This document shows, in pieces, positions 14,204 to 25,174 of a stretch of DNA of 25,411 bases; the first letter of the stretch is position 1; each line of letters opens with the position of its first letter. The position numbers and the translations under genes are program-made. The stretch lies in NCBI GenBank assembly GCA_046735265.1, contig JBKPSZ010000115.1, forward strand, positions 1 to 25,411, read 5' to 3'. The notes beneath the pieces were generated by a model that saw only the letters and a program-made list of their open reading frames with translations, ran no database searches and had not been told where the DNA came from. The DNA comes from DATBFU01 sp046735265 (GTDB taxonomy: Bacteria > Acidobacteriota > Thermoanaerobaculia > UBA5066 > Gp7-AA6).

Positions 14204-14970
14204 CCGATCGCCTTGCGACGGAAGCGGCGCAGCCCGTAGAGGAGGAAGAAGAGGTCGAACGCGGCGAGCGCCGCGAAGACGGCGACCGCGGGCAGGTGCG
14301 GGAAACGCGGCGCGAGCGAGGCCCTCAGCCCCTCGCTCGCGTAGACCACCGGGTTCAGAAGGACGAGGCGGCGCAGGATCGGAAAGCCGGCGAGGGCGCT
14401 CCACGGGTAGTACGTGCAGCCGAAGAAGATCATCGGCGCCACGACGATCGTGAACATCAGCCCGATCTGCGTCTGTCCGATCGAGCATCCGAGCGTCAGC
14501 CCCACGGCGGAGGAGAGGAGCGCGACGAGGAGAACGACGCCGAGGAATTCCAGAGGGTGGGAGAGCTCGAGCTCGACGCCCTTGCCGACGAGGAGCCAGG
14601 CCGAAGGGAGCACGACGAGTCCCGCGAGCAGGGCCTGCAGCATGCCGGCGAGGATCTTCTCGATGGCCACCCACTCGACGTCGATCGGTGCGAGGAGGCG
14701 ATCCTCGATCTCGCGTGTGAACTGGAACTCGGCGATGAGCGGCATCGCGACGGACTGGATTCCCGCGAGGAGCATCGAGAGCGCGATGATTCCTGGAAGG
14801 AGCAGGCTCTTGTACGCGACCGGCATCATGCCGGAGGAGGTCAGCACCCTTCCGAGAACGAAGACGAGGAGCATCGGCTGGAGCAGTGTCTGCACGAGCA
14901 GCGGCAGAAAGTTGCGCCGGGCGACGCGGGCATCCCGGGCGAGCAGCGCGAGAAAGGTCTTGCGATTCAC
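14200..14970 (-). CDS. ABC-2 type transporter permease
   Basis: 256 residues from GTG 14970. There are six hydrophobic segments: about 22-44, 55-79, 105-130, 140-165, 168-190 and 225-245. A basic cytoplasmic N-terminus and a basic C-terminus (FRRKAIG) flank them. This is the usual ABC-2 membrane subunit layout of drug, lipid or polysaccharide exporters, and the single copy would dimerise. The ATPase gene precedes it by 7 bases and a PadR regulator precedes that, a typical multidrug or antimicrobial-peptide resistance operon. The substrate is not evident. The stop codon lies in a CTAG shared with copA on the other strand, so the two genes overlap tail to tail by 4 bases without a terminator between them. 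Confidence 0.92.
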   Translation of the reverse strand: MNRKTFLALLARDARVARRNFLPLLVQTLLQPMLLVFVLGRVLTSSGMMPVAYKSLLLPGIIALSMLLAGIQSVAMPLIAEFQFTREIEDRLLAPIDVEWVAIEKILAGMLQALLAGLVVLPSAWLLVGKGVELELSHPLEFLGVVLLVALLSSAVGLTLGCSIGQTQIGLMFTIVVAPMIFFGCTYYPWSALAGFPILRRLVLLNPVVYASEGLRASLAPRFPHLPAVAVFAALAAFDLFFLLYGLRRFRRKAIG

Positions 14971-14977
14971 GGCCCCC

Positions 14978-16000
14978 TCAGTCCCTCAGGCTCCGCCCGG
15001 TGTGATGCAGGAAGAGGTTCTCGAGCGAGGGCTCGGAGACTCGAACGTCCTGGATCGCCACGCGCTCGAGAAGGGCGAGGTTGACGACTTCGGGCACCAG
15101 GGGGCCGCCCCGGTCCGCGTACAGGTCGATGGCGTTCTCTCCGGCGGCGCGCGCCTCAGTCACTCCCTGGAGTCTCTCGAGCTGCCGGAGGAGCGAAGCC
15201 GGCCGAGGGTGGACCTCGATGTGGATGACGTAGCCGCCCGGGACTGACCGTTTCAGCTCCCCCGGGGAGCCGAGCGCGATGACCCGGCCGTGATCCACGA
15301 TCGCGACGCGGTCGCAGAGATCGTCCGCCTCCTCCATGTTGTGCGTTGTCAGCAGAACGGTGCGCCCGCGCTTGTGGTAGTCGCGCACGATCTCCCAGAG
15401 CAGCAGGCGCGTCTGCGGGTCGAGCCCCGCCGACGGCTCGTCGAGAAACAGGACCTCGGGGTCGTGCATCATCGCGCGAGCGATCGAGAGCCGCTGCATC
15501 ATCCCGCCGGAGAACGCTACCGGGAGCGTTTCCGCGCGGTCGGTGAGCTGAAACCGCTCGAGGAGCTCGCGCGCGCGGGCGCTCCGGTCCGCCGCCGCCA
15601 TTCCGAAGTAGGCGCCGTGGAAGAGGAGGACTTCCCTCGCGGTCAAGGAGAAGTCGAGGTTCGGGCGCTGCGGCACGACGCCGATCGTTCGCTTGACGGC
15701 GACCGGATCCGTCCAGACGTCCCGGTCCCCGATGAACGCGCGCCCCGCCGTCGGGCGCACGCGCGTCGTCAGGACGCCGACCGTCGTGGATTTGCCGGCG
15801 CCGTTCGGGCCGAGGAGCCCGAAGAGCTCGCCCGGCCGGACGTCGAGCGAAAGTCCGTCGAGCGCCACGATCTCGACCTTCTGCCTCCGCTCGCGCCGGC
15901 CGAGGCGGATCGGGCTACCGAACCCGCGCCCCGGGCCCGCCAGCGGGGGAGGAGTGGTGTAGACCTTTCGGAGTTCCTCGGTGCGGACGGCGAGTGGCAT
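14978..16000 (-). CDS. ABC transporter ATP-binding protein (DrrA/CcmA-type exporter)
   Basis: 340 residues. Walker A is GPNGAGKS at 64-71. The signature FSGGMMQRLSIARAMM, Walker B VLFLDEPSAGLDP and an H-loop LLTTHNMEEADDL follow. The C-terminal about 70 residues resemble the DUF4162 tail of drug-exporter ATPases. A 25-30-residue Pro/Gly/Arg-rich insertion (about 16-42) lies between the first strand and the Walker A strand, longer than usual. It powers the adjacent permease. The ATG is 7 bases after the padR stop with no clear Shine-Dalgarno, suggesting translational coupling to padR. Confidence 0.94.
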   Translation of the reverse strand: MPLAVRTEELRKVYTTPPPLAGPGRGFGSPIRLGRRERRQKVEIVALDGLSLDVRPGELFGLLGPNGAGKSTTVGVLTTRVRPTAGRAFIGDRDVWTDPVAVKRTIGVVPQRPNLDFSLTAREVLLFHGAYFGMAAADRSARARELLERFQLTDRAETLPVAFSGGMMQRLSIARAMMHDPEVLFLDEPSAGLDPQTRLLLWEIVRDYHKRGRTVLLTTHNMEEADDLCDRVAIVDHGRVIALGSPGELKRSVPGGYVIHIEVHPRPASLLRQLERLQGVTEARAAGENAIDLYADRGGPLVPEVVNLALLERVAIQDVRVSEPSLENLFLHHTGRSLRD

Positions 16001-16007
16001 GCGGAGG

Positions 16008-16565
16008 TCAGGAGCGCGGCCGGCGCGCCCCCTTCGCCACGCCGTCGAGCGCTTCCCTCGCGCGCTCGAGAATCTCTTCGACTTTGGCCCGCGTCTCCGG
16101 CGAGTCGCCCGCGGCCTGGAAGGCGCGGAGAGCCGACTTCACGAGCGATCCGAGAGGACGGGCGAGGAGCACGGTCTCCGGGCCCAGGAACTGCGACCAC
16201 TCCTCCCAGCGTTCCGCGCGTCCCCAGATGTCGCGGACCGCGTCGGCCTCCTCCTCGAGCTCGCGCGCGCCCTCCGGCGTCAACCGGTAAACGCGCTTTC
16301 CTTCCCGGGTCTCCGAAACGACGAGCCCTTCGTCCTCCAGCAACTGCAGCGTCGGGTAGACGGTGCCGGCGCTCGCCCGGTAGAGACCGCCCGAGCGGGC
16401 CTCGAGCTGCTTGATGAGCTCATAGCCGTGCTTCGGCCCGTCTTCGAGGAGCGACAGGATCGCCAGCCGCACTTCGCCGGACTCGAAGAACCGGCGCTTT
16501 CCCCCGAGCGGTCCGAAGGACGCCCAGGCGCCCCAGCGCGGACGAGTTCCCCAGGGATGCGTCAC
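16008..16565 (-). CDS. PadR-family transcriptional regulator of the ABC operon
   Basis: 185 residues from GTG 16565, preceded by GGAG with a 7-base gap. This start gives the HPWGxRPRWG...RRFFESGEVRLAIL N-terminus typical of PadR proteins; a longer frame would begin upstream of its own promoter. The winged helix (about 27-100) has HGYELIKQL, GTVYPTLQLLEDEGLV and a wing with RVYRLTPEG. The C-terminal half is a helical dimerisation domain. PadR proteins repress adjacent transporter genes and lose DNA affinity on ligand binding. The operator-overlapped promoter upstream supports autoregulation of the padR-ABC operon. Confidence 0.93.
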   Translation of the reverse strand: MTHPWGTRPRWGAWASFGPLGGKRRFFESGEVRLAILSLLEDGPKHGYELIKQLEARSGGLYRASAGTVYPTLQLLEDEGLVVSETREGKRVYRLTPEGARELEEEADAVRDIWGRAERWEEWSQFLGPETVLLARPLGSLVKSALRAFQAAGDSPETRAKVEEILERAREALDGVAKGARRPRS

Positions 16566-16631
16566 GAAGAAACTCCGACAGCCTCCGAAGTCTGCATGAC
16601 CGTACAGGATAGACCTCCCGTAATCGCGGGA

Positions 16632-16660
16632 GATATATCGTAAGATATAACGTACGTCAA
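16632..16660 (-). promoter_or_regulatory. sigma-70-type promoter of the padR-ABC operon
   Basis: On the minus strand, TTGACG (16660-16655) and TATATC (16637-16632) are separated by exactly 17 bases. Both boxes are good matches in otherwise GC-rich DNA. The hemG stop codon TGA is inside the -35 box. Confidence 0.8.
16634..16649. promoter_or_regulatory. PadR operator (TATATC-N4-GATATA)
   Basis: A perfect 6-bp dyad with a 4-base centre GTAA covers most of the -10 box and the adjoining spacer. Its position would block polymerase when bound. PadR family operators are AT-rich dyads of this kind, and binding by the adjacent regulator is inferred. A second dyad, CTCCCG-TAATCG-CGGGAG (16615-16632), abuts it near the transcription start and may be a leader hairpin or auxiliary site. 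Confidence 0.75.
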
Positions 16661-17973
16661 CCGGTTTCGAGGGCCTTCCGGACCACGTCCGGGACCGAGA
16701 TGCCGTCACGGTAGTTGCCGAGGAGAGTCAGGCCGGGCAGGCGCGCTTCCGCCCGGTCGAAAGCCGCCCGGCGCGCGGCATGGCCGAGGTCGTACTGCGG
16801 GATCGCGGCCGGATGGCGGGTGACGCGGAGGAGCCGCGGGCGCACGCGGGCGCCGAGGGAGCTCGCGAGCTCGGAGCCGGCGGCCTCGAGAATCGCCTCG
16901 TCGGAGAGCGCGGCCGCGGCCGGGTCGCGGGACCCTCCGAGGAACGCTGTCAGGAGCTCCTCGTCCGCGGGAGCCCGGTCGGGAAAGAGGGCGGAGCTCC
17001 AGACCGCGCCGAGGACGCGGCGGCCCGCTTCCGGCACGACGAGGTGGCCGAACCCCCGGAGCGGAGCGCGAAAGGCGTCCTTCTGGAAAGCGAGGTGAGC
17101 CACTGCGAGCGGCGGCATCGGGACCGAGGCCAGGGCGTCGGCCGCTTCCGCGTCGAGCGGCCGAAGCAGTCGCGCCGCGTCGGGCGCGCCGGTCGCGATC
17201 ACGACGCGCTCGGCCTCGAAGACGCCGGCTTCGGTCTCGACGCGCCAACTCCCGCCGGCGCGGCTCAAGGATCGCGCGCGAGCGTTCCTCGTGAGCGCTT
17301 CGCCGAGGCGCTCGGAGAGCGTTCGGGGGAGGGTCTCGATCCCGGCGCGGAACGAAAGGAGCCCGCGCGGCGGCGCCGGCTCGTTCGCGTGTCTTCCTCG
17401 CCGCGACGCGAGCGCCCCGCGGAGGAGGCTTCCGTGCTCCCGCTCCCAGCGAGCGAGCGTCGGAAACGCGTCCGACGCCGACAGGGACGCGGCATCGCCC
17501 GCCCAGATCCCGGAAACGAAAGGAGCGGCGAGCCGCTCGGCGACTTCCGGGCCGAGCCGCCGCGAGAAGAACTCGTGAACGGTCTCGCCCGGATCGGCGG
17601 CGCGGCGGACGAACGGTTCGGCGAAGAGGCGCGCCTTCCCCCTCGCGGAGAGCAGGCTCGTGGCGAGGAAAGCCGGGCCCGGGGCGAGCGCGTGGAGACG
17701 GCCTCGATACTCGACGAAGCGCGGCAGCCGCGGGTCGGCGAAGCGAGCCTCCCGTTCGAGTCCGAGCTCGCGCACGAGCCGCCAGAGCTCGGGCGAGGCA
17801 CGAACCGTGTTGGGGCCGAGCTCGAGAAGGAAGCCTTCCGTGCTCTCGGTCCACATCGCCCCTCCGGGTCGGTCCGTCGCTTCGAGAACCCGCGCGTCTT
17901 CGCCGCGCCGGCGGAGTACCAGGCCGCGGACGAGACCGGCGATTCCTCCGCCGACGATGACGACGCGGCTCAC
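16657..17973 (-). CDS. hemG: protoporphyrinogen oxidase, FAD-dependent (HemG/HemY type)
   Basis: 438 residues from GTG 17973, whose GTGA overlaps the hemH stop. The much longer frame to 18606 is hemH in another frame. The N-terminus is a FAD-binding Rossmann motif, VVIVGGGIAGL (4-14), followed by E-ATDRPGG (41-48). FLLELGPNTVR, SLSASDAFPTL and the C-terminal LLGNYRDGISVPDVV segment, which closes the FAD site, fit the oxygen-dependent family also called HemY. It oxidises protoporphyrinogen IX to protoporphyrin IX at the membrane surface, one step before HemH. With hemN present in the operon, the classical protoporphyrin route is more likely than the coproporphyrin route, but the FAD enzyme alone cannot prove this. 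Confidence 0.93.
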   Translation of the reverse strand: MSRVVIVGGGIAGLVRGLVLRRRGEDARVLEATDRPGGAMWTESTEGFLLELGPNTVRASPELWRLVRELGLEREARFADPRLPRFVEYRGRLHALAPGPAFLATSLLSARGKARLFAEPFVRRAADPGETVHEFFSRRLGPEVAERLAAPFVSGIWAGDAASLSASDAFPTLARWEREHGSLLRGALASRRGRHANEPAPPRGLLSFRAGIETLPRTLSERLGEALTRNARARSLSRAGGSWRVETEAGVFEAERVVIATGAPDAARLLRPLDAEAADALASVPMPPLAVAHLAFQKDAFRAPLRGFGHLVVPEAGRRVLGAVWSSALFPDRAPADEELLTAFLGGSRDPAAAALSDEAILEAAGSELASSLGARVRPRLLRVTRHPAAIPQYDLGHAARRAAFDRAEARLPGLTLLGNYRDGISVPDVVRKALETG

Positions 17974-18962
17974 GCCGCCCAGAATTCCTCTCGCGAGAGG
18001 ATGAGGTCTTCGAGCGCCCGCAGGAAGACGGGGTGGGAGTTGAGCCCCGGCGTGCGCCGGAAATTCGCGATGCCGGCGCGGCTCGCCGCGTCGGCGAAGA
18101 GCTGATCGATCTCGTAGAGCGTTTCGACGTGGTCCGTCACGAACGCGATCGGAACGGCGAGCACCTGCTTCTGGCCTGCCCGGCCAAGGCGATCGATCTC
18201 TTCGAGCGTCGGAGGGCCGAGCCACTCGACCGGGCCCAGCTTCGACTGGTAGGCGAGCGAGGCGGGCGAGCGTCCTCCCAGGTGTTTTCGGATCGCTTCG
18301 ACCGATTGCTCGACCTCCCGCGCGTAGGGATCGCCCGCCCGCGTCACGAGCTTCTTCGGGATCGAATGGGCGGAGAAGAGCAGATGCACCGCCTCGGGTC
18401 GGGGATCGGGAAAACGGGCGATCTCGGCTGCGATCAGGTCCGCGTGGGCTTCGACGAAGAGCGGATGCGTCGGCCATGAGCCCGTCTCCGCGAGCGACGC
18501 GGCGGGCGCGAACCGGCGCACCGCGGCGCGCGCCCTTTCGAGAGCCCCCTTGGTCGTCGTCAGCGAATACTGCGGATAGAGGGGGACCGAGAGAAACCGC
18601 CGGCAACCCCGCGCGGCGAGATCGCGGACGACGTCCTCGACCAGCGGATTGGAACAGTTCATCGCCGCGCGAATCGCGACCGGCTTCCCGCGCGCGGAAA
18701 GGAGCTCTTCGACGCCCCGCGCCTGCGCCTCGGTCAAACGCCGGATCGGCGAGGCGCCGCCGATCGACCGGTACAGCTCGCGCGAGGCTCTCTTGCGGCC
18801 GATCGCGATCGCGCCCGCGATGGCTTTGCGCAGGAGTCCCGGCCGCACGCGGATCACGTCCGGATCGGAGAAGAGCCGGTAGAGGAAGCGCGGGACCTCG
18901 TCCAGGTTCTCCGGGCCTCCGAGCTGAAGGAAGAGGACCGCGCGCCGGGGCTCTTCGGTCAT
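17970..18962 (-). CDS. hemH: ferrochelatase
   Basis: 330 residues starting at ATG 18962. Hallmarks are LFLQLGGPEN (10-19), YRSIGGASPI (64-73), MNCSNP (101-106), SVPLYPQYS (125-133), SAHSIPKK with H199, and FVTDHVETLYEID with E280. The H199-to-E280 spacing of 81 equals that of the metal-binding H183/E264 pair of Bacillus subtilis ferrochelatase. It inserts Fe(2+) into protoporphyrin IX (or coproporphyrin III in some lineages), the final or near-final heme step. It follows hemN after an 82-base gap containing a long inverted repeat and overlaps hemG by 4 bases. No convincing Shine-Dalgarno is seen before the ATG. Confidence 0.96.
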   Translation of the reverse strand: MTEEPRRAVLFLQLGGPENLDEVPRFLYRLFSDPDVIRVRPGLLRKAIAGAIAIGRKRASRELYRSIGGASPIRRLTEAQARGVEELLSARGKPVAIRAAMNCSNPLVEDVVRDLAARGCRRFLSVPLYPQYSLTTTKGALERARAAVRRFAPAASLAETGSWPTHPLFVEAHADLIAAEIARFPDPRPEAVHLLFSAHSIPKKLVTRAGDPYAREVEQSVEAIRKHLGGRSPASLAYQSKLGPVEWLGPPTLEEIDRLGRAGQKQVLAVPIAFVTDHVETLYEIDQLFADAASRAGIANFRRTPGLNSHPVFLRALEDLILSREEFWAA

Positions 18963-18991
18963 GAAGCCGGAATAAGTTGAAAACTCTCTTC

Positions 18992-19044
18992 GGCGCCGGC
19001 CGGCCAGACGTGTTCGGTCGCCACGATCATCCTCGGCCGGCGCC
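18992..19044 (-). terminator. 11-bp inverted repeat between hemN and hemH, terminator- or attenuator-like
   Basis: Arms CGGCCGGCGCC (19034-19044) and GGCGCCGGCCG (18992-19002) pair perfectly around a 31-base loop. In the direction of transcription the stem begins on the base after the hemN TAG. A GAGTTTTC stretch follows the second arm five to ten bases on. The loop is long and the T-run imperfect, so it may only partly terminate transcription, protect the hemN transcript end or adjust hemH expression. Confidence 0.5.
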
Positions 19045-20427
19045 CTAGAGTGTCCTGGAGAAGACCGGCTTCTCAGGCGCTTCGGCCAGATACGCGTCGA
19101 AGGGCATCGCGAGATTGCGAAGGAAGATGCGGCCGAGCGGGGTGGCCGCGATCTCGCCCGGGCGGAGCTCGATCAAGCCGTCCTCTTCGGACGGCCGCAG
19201 CCGCTCGAGCGCGCCGGCGAAGTGGTCGTCGAAGGAGATTCCGAAATCCCGTTCGATCTCCGCCTTGACGACGACGCCGTGACAGAGCAGATTGCCGATG
19301 ACGGTGCGGCGCAGGCGGTCTTCCGCCGAGAGGCGGCACCCGCGAAACGTCGCGGCGCCTTCCGCCTCGACGCTCTGCCTCCAGGCCGCGAGCTCCCGCC
19401 GGTTCTGCACGTAGCAGTCGCCGACCGAACCGATCGAGCTCATTCCGAGGCCGATCAGGTCGGTCCCCGCTTTCGTGGTGTAGCCCTGGAAATTGCGGTG
19501 GAGCGTTCGGGCACGGCGCGCCCGGGCGAGCTCGTCGTCGGGACGCGCGAAGTGGTCCATGCCGATGTACTCGAACCCCGCGTCGGTGAAACGCTCGAGC
19601 GCGGTCCGGAAGATTTCGAATTTCGTGCGCTCGTCGGGAAGATGCGCCTCGAGGACGCTCTGATGTTTCTTCATCCACGGGACGTTGGCGTAGGAATAGA
19701 CGGCGAGGCGGTCCGGCCCGATCGCGAGGACGCGGTCGATCGTGCGGGAAAACGTCTCGGGGCTCTGGAACGGAAGCCCGTAGATCAGGTCCATGTTCAC
19801 GCTCGGGAACCCGAGCCGCCTCGCCTCGTCGACGAGGCGGTGCGTGTCTTCGGCCGGCTGGATCCGGTTGATCGCGGTCTGCACGCGGGGGTCGAAGTCC
19901 TGCACGCCCATCGAGAGGCGGTTGAAGCCGATCCGGGCGAGAGCCTCGAGATGCTCCCGCGTCGTGACGCGCGGATCGACTTCGATGCCGAGCTCCGCGT
20001 CCGGGGCGATCGAGAATCGATCGAAGATCTGCCGCGCGAGCCGCTCGAGCGATTCCGGCGGGAAGTAGGTCGGCGTGCCGCCGCCCCAGTGGAGCTGGAC
20101 GACCGGCCGGCTCGCTCCCGCGCGCGCCGCGACCCAGTCGATTTCGCGGCCGAGGGTTTCGAGGTACGGGCTTTCGGGCGTGTGCCGGGTGCCCGTGATG
20201 ACGACGGTGCACCCGCAGAAGTAGCAGAGCTTCTCGCAGAAGGGGAGATGAAAGTAGAGAGACAGGGGCGCCGGCTGCGGTGCCTGAGCGCTGCGAGCGA
20301 GGATGTCTCCGTACTCGGCGGGGCCGAAGTTCTCCTTCCAGACCGGCGCGGTCGGGTACGACGTGTAGCGGGGCCCCGCGACGTTGTAACGGCGCAGGAG
20401 CTCGAGCGAGACGGCGGCGGCGCTCAC
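19045..20427 (-). CDS. hemN: oxygen-independent coproporphyrinogen III dehydrogenase (radical SAM)
   Basis: 460 residues from GTG 20427, chosen because GTGA overlaps the hemE stop; the open frame to 20862 is hemE read in another frame. The radical SAM motif C64-x3-C68-x2-C71-x-C73 with Y58 six residues earlier matches E. coli HemN (Y56, C62, C66, C69, C71). The SAM-binding GGGTPTY (115-121) and the C-terminal HemN domain (about 365-460) are present, and the length equals the true HemN class rather than shorter HemW. It decarboxylates coproporphyrinogen III to protoporphyrinogen IX without oxygen in the cytoplasm. The operon thus pairs an anaerobic HemN with an FAD-type oxidase. Confidence 0.96.
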   Translation of the reverse strand: MSAAAVSLELLRRYNVAGPRYTSYPTAPVWKENFGPAEYGDILARSAQAPQPAPLSLYFHLPFCEKLCYFCGCTVVITGTRHTPESPYLETLGREIDWVAARAGASRPVVQLHWGGGTPTYFPPESLERLARQIFDRFSIAPDAELGIEVDPRVTTREHLEALARIGFNRLSMGVQDFDPRVQTAINRIQPAEDTHRLVDEARRLGFPSVNMDLIYGLPFQSPETFSRTIDRVLAIGPDRLAVYSYANVPWMKKHQSVLEAHLPDERTKFEIFRTALERFTDAGFEYIGMDHFARPDDELARARRARTLHRNFQGYTTKAGTDLIGLGMSSIGSVGDCYVQNRRELAAWRQSVEAEGAATFRGCRLSAEDRLRRTVIGNLLCHGVVVKAEIERDFGISFDDHFAGALERLRPSEEDGLIELRPGEIAATPLGRIFLRNLAMPFDAYLAEAPEKPVFSRTL

Positions 20428-21491
20428 GCGCGAACCGCCGCTTCCGTCGAAACCGCCGCGGCCGAGCGCACCGCATCGAAGAACGCTTCGACGCACTCGA
20501 GCCGCGAGCCGGGCAGGACGCCGTGCCCGAGGTTGGCGATGTGCGCGCGCCCCCCGGTCTCCGAGATCATCGCACGCGTTCGGCGAGCGACCTCCTCGGG
20601 AGATCCCAGGAGCAGGCCCGGGTCGAGATTTCCCTGGAGGGGCTTCCCCGGCACGCGGCGGCGCGCCTCGGAAAGCGGCAGCCGCCAGTCGATCGAGAGC
20701 GCGTCGGCGCCGGTCCCGTCCATCGCTTCGAGCAGATGCGCGCTTCCGTTGACGTAGAGCAGAACCGGCGTCTCCGGAGGGCGGCGGATCCCCGCGATGG
20801 CCCGAGCCGCCGCGGGCATCGCCCATTCGCGGTAGTCCTCGCCCGCGAGCTCGCCCGCCCACGTGTCGAAGAGCTGGACCGCCTGAGCGCCGGAAGCGAT
20901 CTGGTAGGAGAGAACCTCCGAGGCGACGTCCGCGAGTCGGTGGAGGAGGCGGCGGAGCGTCGCGCCGTCGCGCCCCATCATTTCCTTGATCACCGCGAAG
21001 CTCTTCGAGCCCCCGCCTTCGACGAGGTAGGCCGCGAGTGTCCAGGGGGCGCCGCAGAACCCGAGAACGGCGGCGGCCTCGCCCACTTCACGGCGCAGGA
21101 GTCCGAGGATCTCGCCCGTGAACGGGACCGCCCGGGACGGATCGAAGACTCCGAGCTTCTCGACGGAGGCCGAATCCCGGACCGGCTCCGGAAGCGATGG
21201 ACCGCCGTCGCCGAACTCGACGCGGACGCCCATCGCTTCGACCGGGACGAGGATGTCGGAGAAGAAGATGACGCCGTCCGGCCGGAAGCGGCGGAACGGC
21301 TGCAGCGAGACCTCGGCCGCGAGGTCCGCGTCGCGGCAGAGCTCGGAGAAGGAGACCCGGCGGCGAATCTCCCGGTACTCCGGAAGGTAACGGCCGGCCT
21401 GACGCATCATCCACACCGGCGGTCGGTCCACGGGGCGGCCGAGGGCGCTGTCCAAGAGGCGTCGAGCCGACGAAGCCGAGAGACCGGTCAT
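20424..21491 (-). CDS. hemE: uroporphyrinogen decarboxylase
   Basis: 355 residues, the standard family length. The N-terminal signature VWMMRQAGRYLPEYR gives substrate-binding R30 and R34. GFCGAPWTLAAYLVEGG is the second family signature, and GNLDPGLLL and GHGVLPGS near the C-terminus complete the barrel. It converts uroporphyrinogen III to coproporphyrinogen III, the first committed step toward heme. It starts 45 bases after the acnA stop, with no clear promoter in the gap, and overlaps hemN by 4 bases, so acnA-hemE-hemN are probably co-transcribed at least in part. Confidence 0.96.
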   Translation of the reverse strand: MTGLSASSARRLLDSALGRPVDRPPVWMMRQAGRYLPEYREIRRRVSFSELCRDADLAAEVSLQPFRRFRPDGVIFFSDILVPVEAMGVRVEFGDGGPSLPEPVRDSASVEKLGVFDPSRAVPFTGEILGLLRREVGEAAAVLGFCGAPWTLAAYLVEGGGSKSFAVIKEMMGRDGATLRRLLHRLADVASEVLSYQIASGAQAVQLFDTWAGELAGEDYREWAMPAAARAIAGIRRPPETPVLLYVNGSAHLLEAMDGTGADALSIDWRLPLSEARRRVPGKPLQGNLDPGLLLGSPEEVARRTRAMISETGGRAHIANLGHGVLPGSRLECVEAFFDAVRSAAAVSTEAAVRA

Positions 21492-21536
21492 CCGGAGAGA
21501 ATGTACCTCAGGGAAGCGGCCCGGGACGCGCCGCGG

Positions 21537-24371
<2,835 letters not shown>

Positions 24372-24422
24372 TGGCTCGGAGGGAAGACGCGCGTGGGCGC
24401 GCTTGTTGGCATCGGGCGGTCG

Positions 24423-24451
24423 AGTCTATTGGGGCGTCCCGGACGGGTCAA
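24423..24451 (-). promoter_or_regulatory. sigma-70-type promoter of acnA (and probably downstream hem genes)
   Basis: On the minus strand TTGACC (24451-24446) and TAGACT (24428-24423) are exactly 17 bases apart, about 52 bases upstream of the acnA ATG. The spacer holds the dyad GTCC-C-GGAC. On the plus strand TTGTTG (24403-24408) and TCTATT (24425-24430), 16 bases apart, overlap it and could be the divergent YceI promoter, though the match is weaker. Confidence 0.6.
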
Positions 24452-24510
24452 GCGATGCGAATCCCGAGACCTCAGACGGTCGTAGGGGAAACGAAAGAGA
24501 GGAGCTCACG

Positions 24511-25128
24511 ATGACCAGGGCATCTCGACTCGGCATCCTCGCGCTGGTGTTGGCGACGGCCGGGATCTCGTCGGCAGGCGCCGCCGACGAAACCTTTGCC
24601 TTCGACAAGAATCACACCCTCGTCGGGTTCCGCATTCGCCACGTCGTGAGCAAGGTCGAGGGGCGCTTCCGCGACTTCGAGGGCGTGATCGCGATCGATC
24701 GTCAGAACCCGTCGGCTTCGCGCGTCGAGCTGACGATTCAGGCGGCCTCGATCGACACCGGTGCGCAGGACCGCGACAACCACCTCCGCTCGGCCGATTT
24801 CTTCGACGTCGCCAAGTACCCCACCATCACCTTCAAGAGCACCAAAGTCGAGCCCCAGGGCAACGACCTGTACCGCGTGACCGGGGATTTCACGATGCAC
24901 GGCGTGACGAAGTCGATCCAGATCCCGGTCAAGAGCACCGGCTTCGCGAAGACCGGTAAGACCGAGAAGGCGGGTTTCGAGATCGCGACCGGTCTGAACC
25001 GCAAGGACTACGGCATCACGTGGAACCGCGCGATCGATCAGGGAATGCTCCTCGGGGACGACGTCGAGCTGAACATTCAGGTCGAGGCGAACAAGAAGGA
25101 AGCGGAGGCGGCAAAAACGGGAGGGTAG
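24511..25128 (+). CDS. YceI family periplasmic lipid-binding-like protein
   Basis: 205 residues from ATG 24511, with an AGAGAGGAG ribosome-binding site; the open frame from 24016 is antisense to acnA. A signal peptide (about 5-25) ends SSAGA|ADE. The mature part is one YceI beta-barrel: FAFDKNHTLVGFRIRHVVSKVEGRFRDFEG-type start is recognisable (quoted in part), then ASIDTGAQDRDNHLRSADFFDVAKYP, TGDFTMHGVTKSI and LNRKDYGITWN near the end. The C-terminus is a Lys/Ala/Glu-rich tail. YceI proteins resemble TT1927b lipocalin-like folds and bind polyisoprenoids in some structures. The physiological role is unclear. It is transcribed divergently from acnA and followed 46 bases later by the CcsA-like gene. 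Confidence 0.94.
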   Translation: MTRASRLGILALVLATAGISSAGAADETFAFDKNHTLVGFRIRHVVSKVEGRFRDFEGVIAIDRQNPSASRVELTIQAASIDTGAQDRDNHLRSADFFDVAKYPTITFKSTKVEPQGNDLYRVTGDFTMHGVTKSIQIPVKSTGFAKTGKTEKAGFEIATGLNRKDYGITWNRAIDQGMLLGDDVELNIQVEANKKEAEAAKTGG

Positions 25129-25155
25129 GCCCGAGCCGGCGAGCGAAGGCGCCGT

Positions 25156-25161
25156 TATAAA
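25156..25161 (+). promoter_or_regulatory. candidate -10 box before the CcsA-like gene
   Basis: TATAAA stands out in GC-rich sequence 13 bases before the ATG. No good -35 box is present at the right distance and no Shine-Dalgarno is seen, so a nearly leaderless transcript is possible. Confidence 0.35.
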
Positions 25162-25174
25162 CTGAGTCCGGCCC

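Noticed and set aside
11744..14674. 976-codon minus-strand open frame opposite copA and the ABC permease
   Set aside because: No recognisable domain and a basic composition; it only mirrors copA and overlaps a real gene on its own strand.
11725..15084. 1119-codon plus-strand open frame overlapping copA in another frame
   Set aside because: An Arg/Gly-rich translation with no motifs, while the overlapping frame carries all P-type ATPase motifs.
16566..16709. N-terminal extension of PadR to 16709
   Set aside because: It would include the padR promoter and operator and the end of hemG. The GTG at 16565 has a good ribosome-binding site and gives the family N-terminus.
17974..18606. N-terminal extension of hemG in the long open frame
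   Set aside because: The extension is hemH in another frame. The FAD motif starts four residues after the GTG that overlaps the hemH stop.
20428..20862. N-terminal extension of hemN in the long open frame
   Set aside because: It lies inside hemE, and the GTG with a 4-base overlap gives the normal HemN length and N-terminus.
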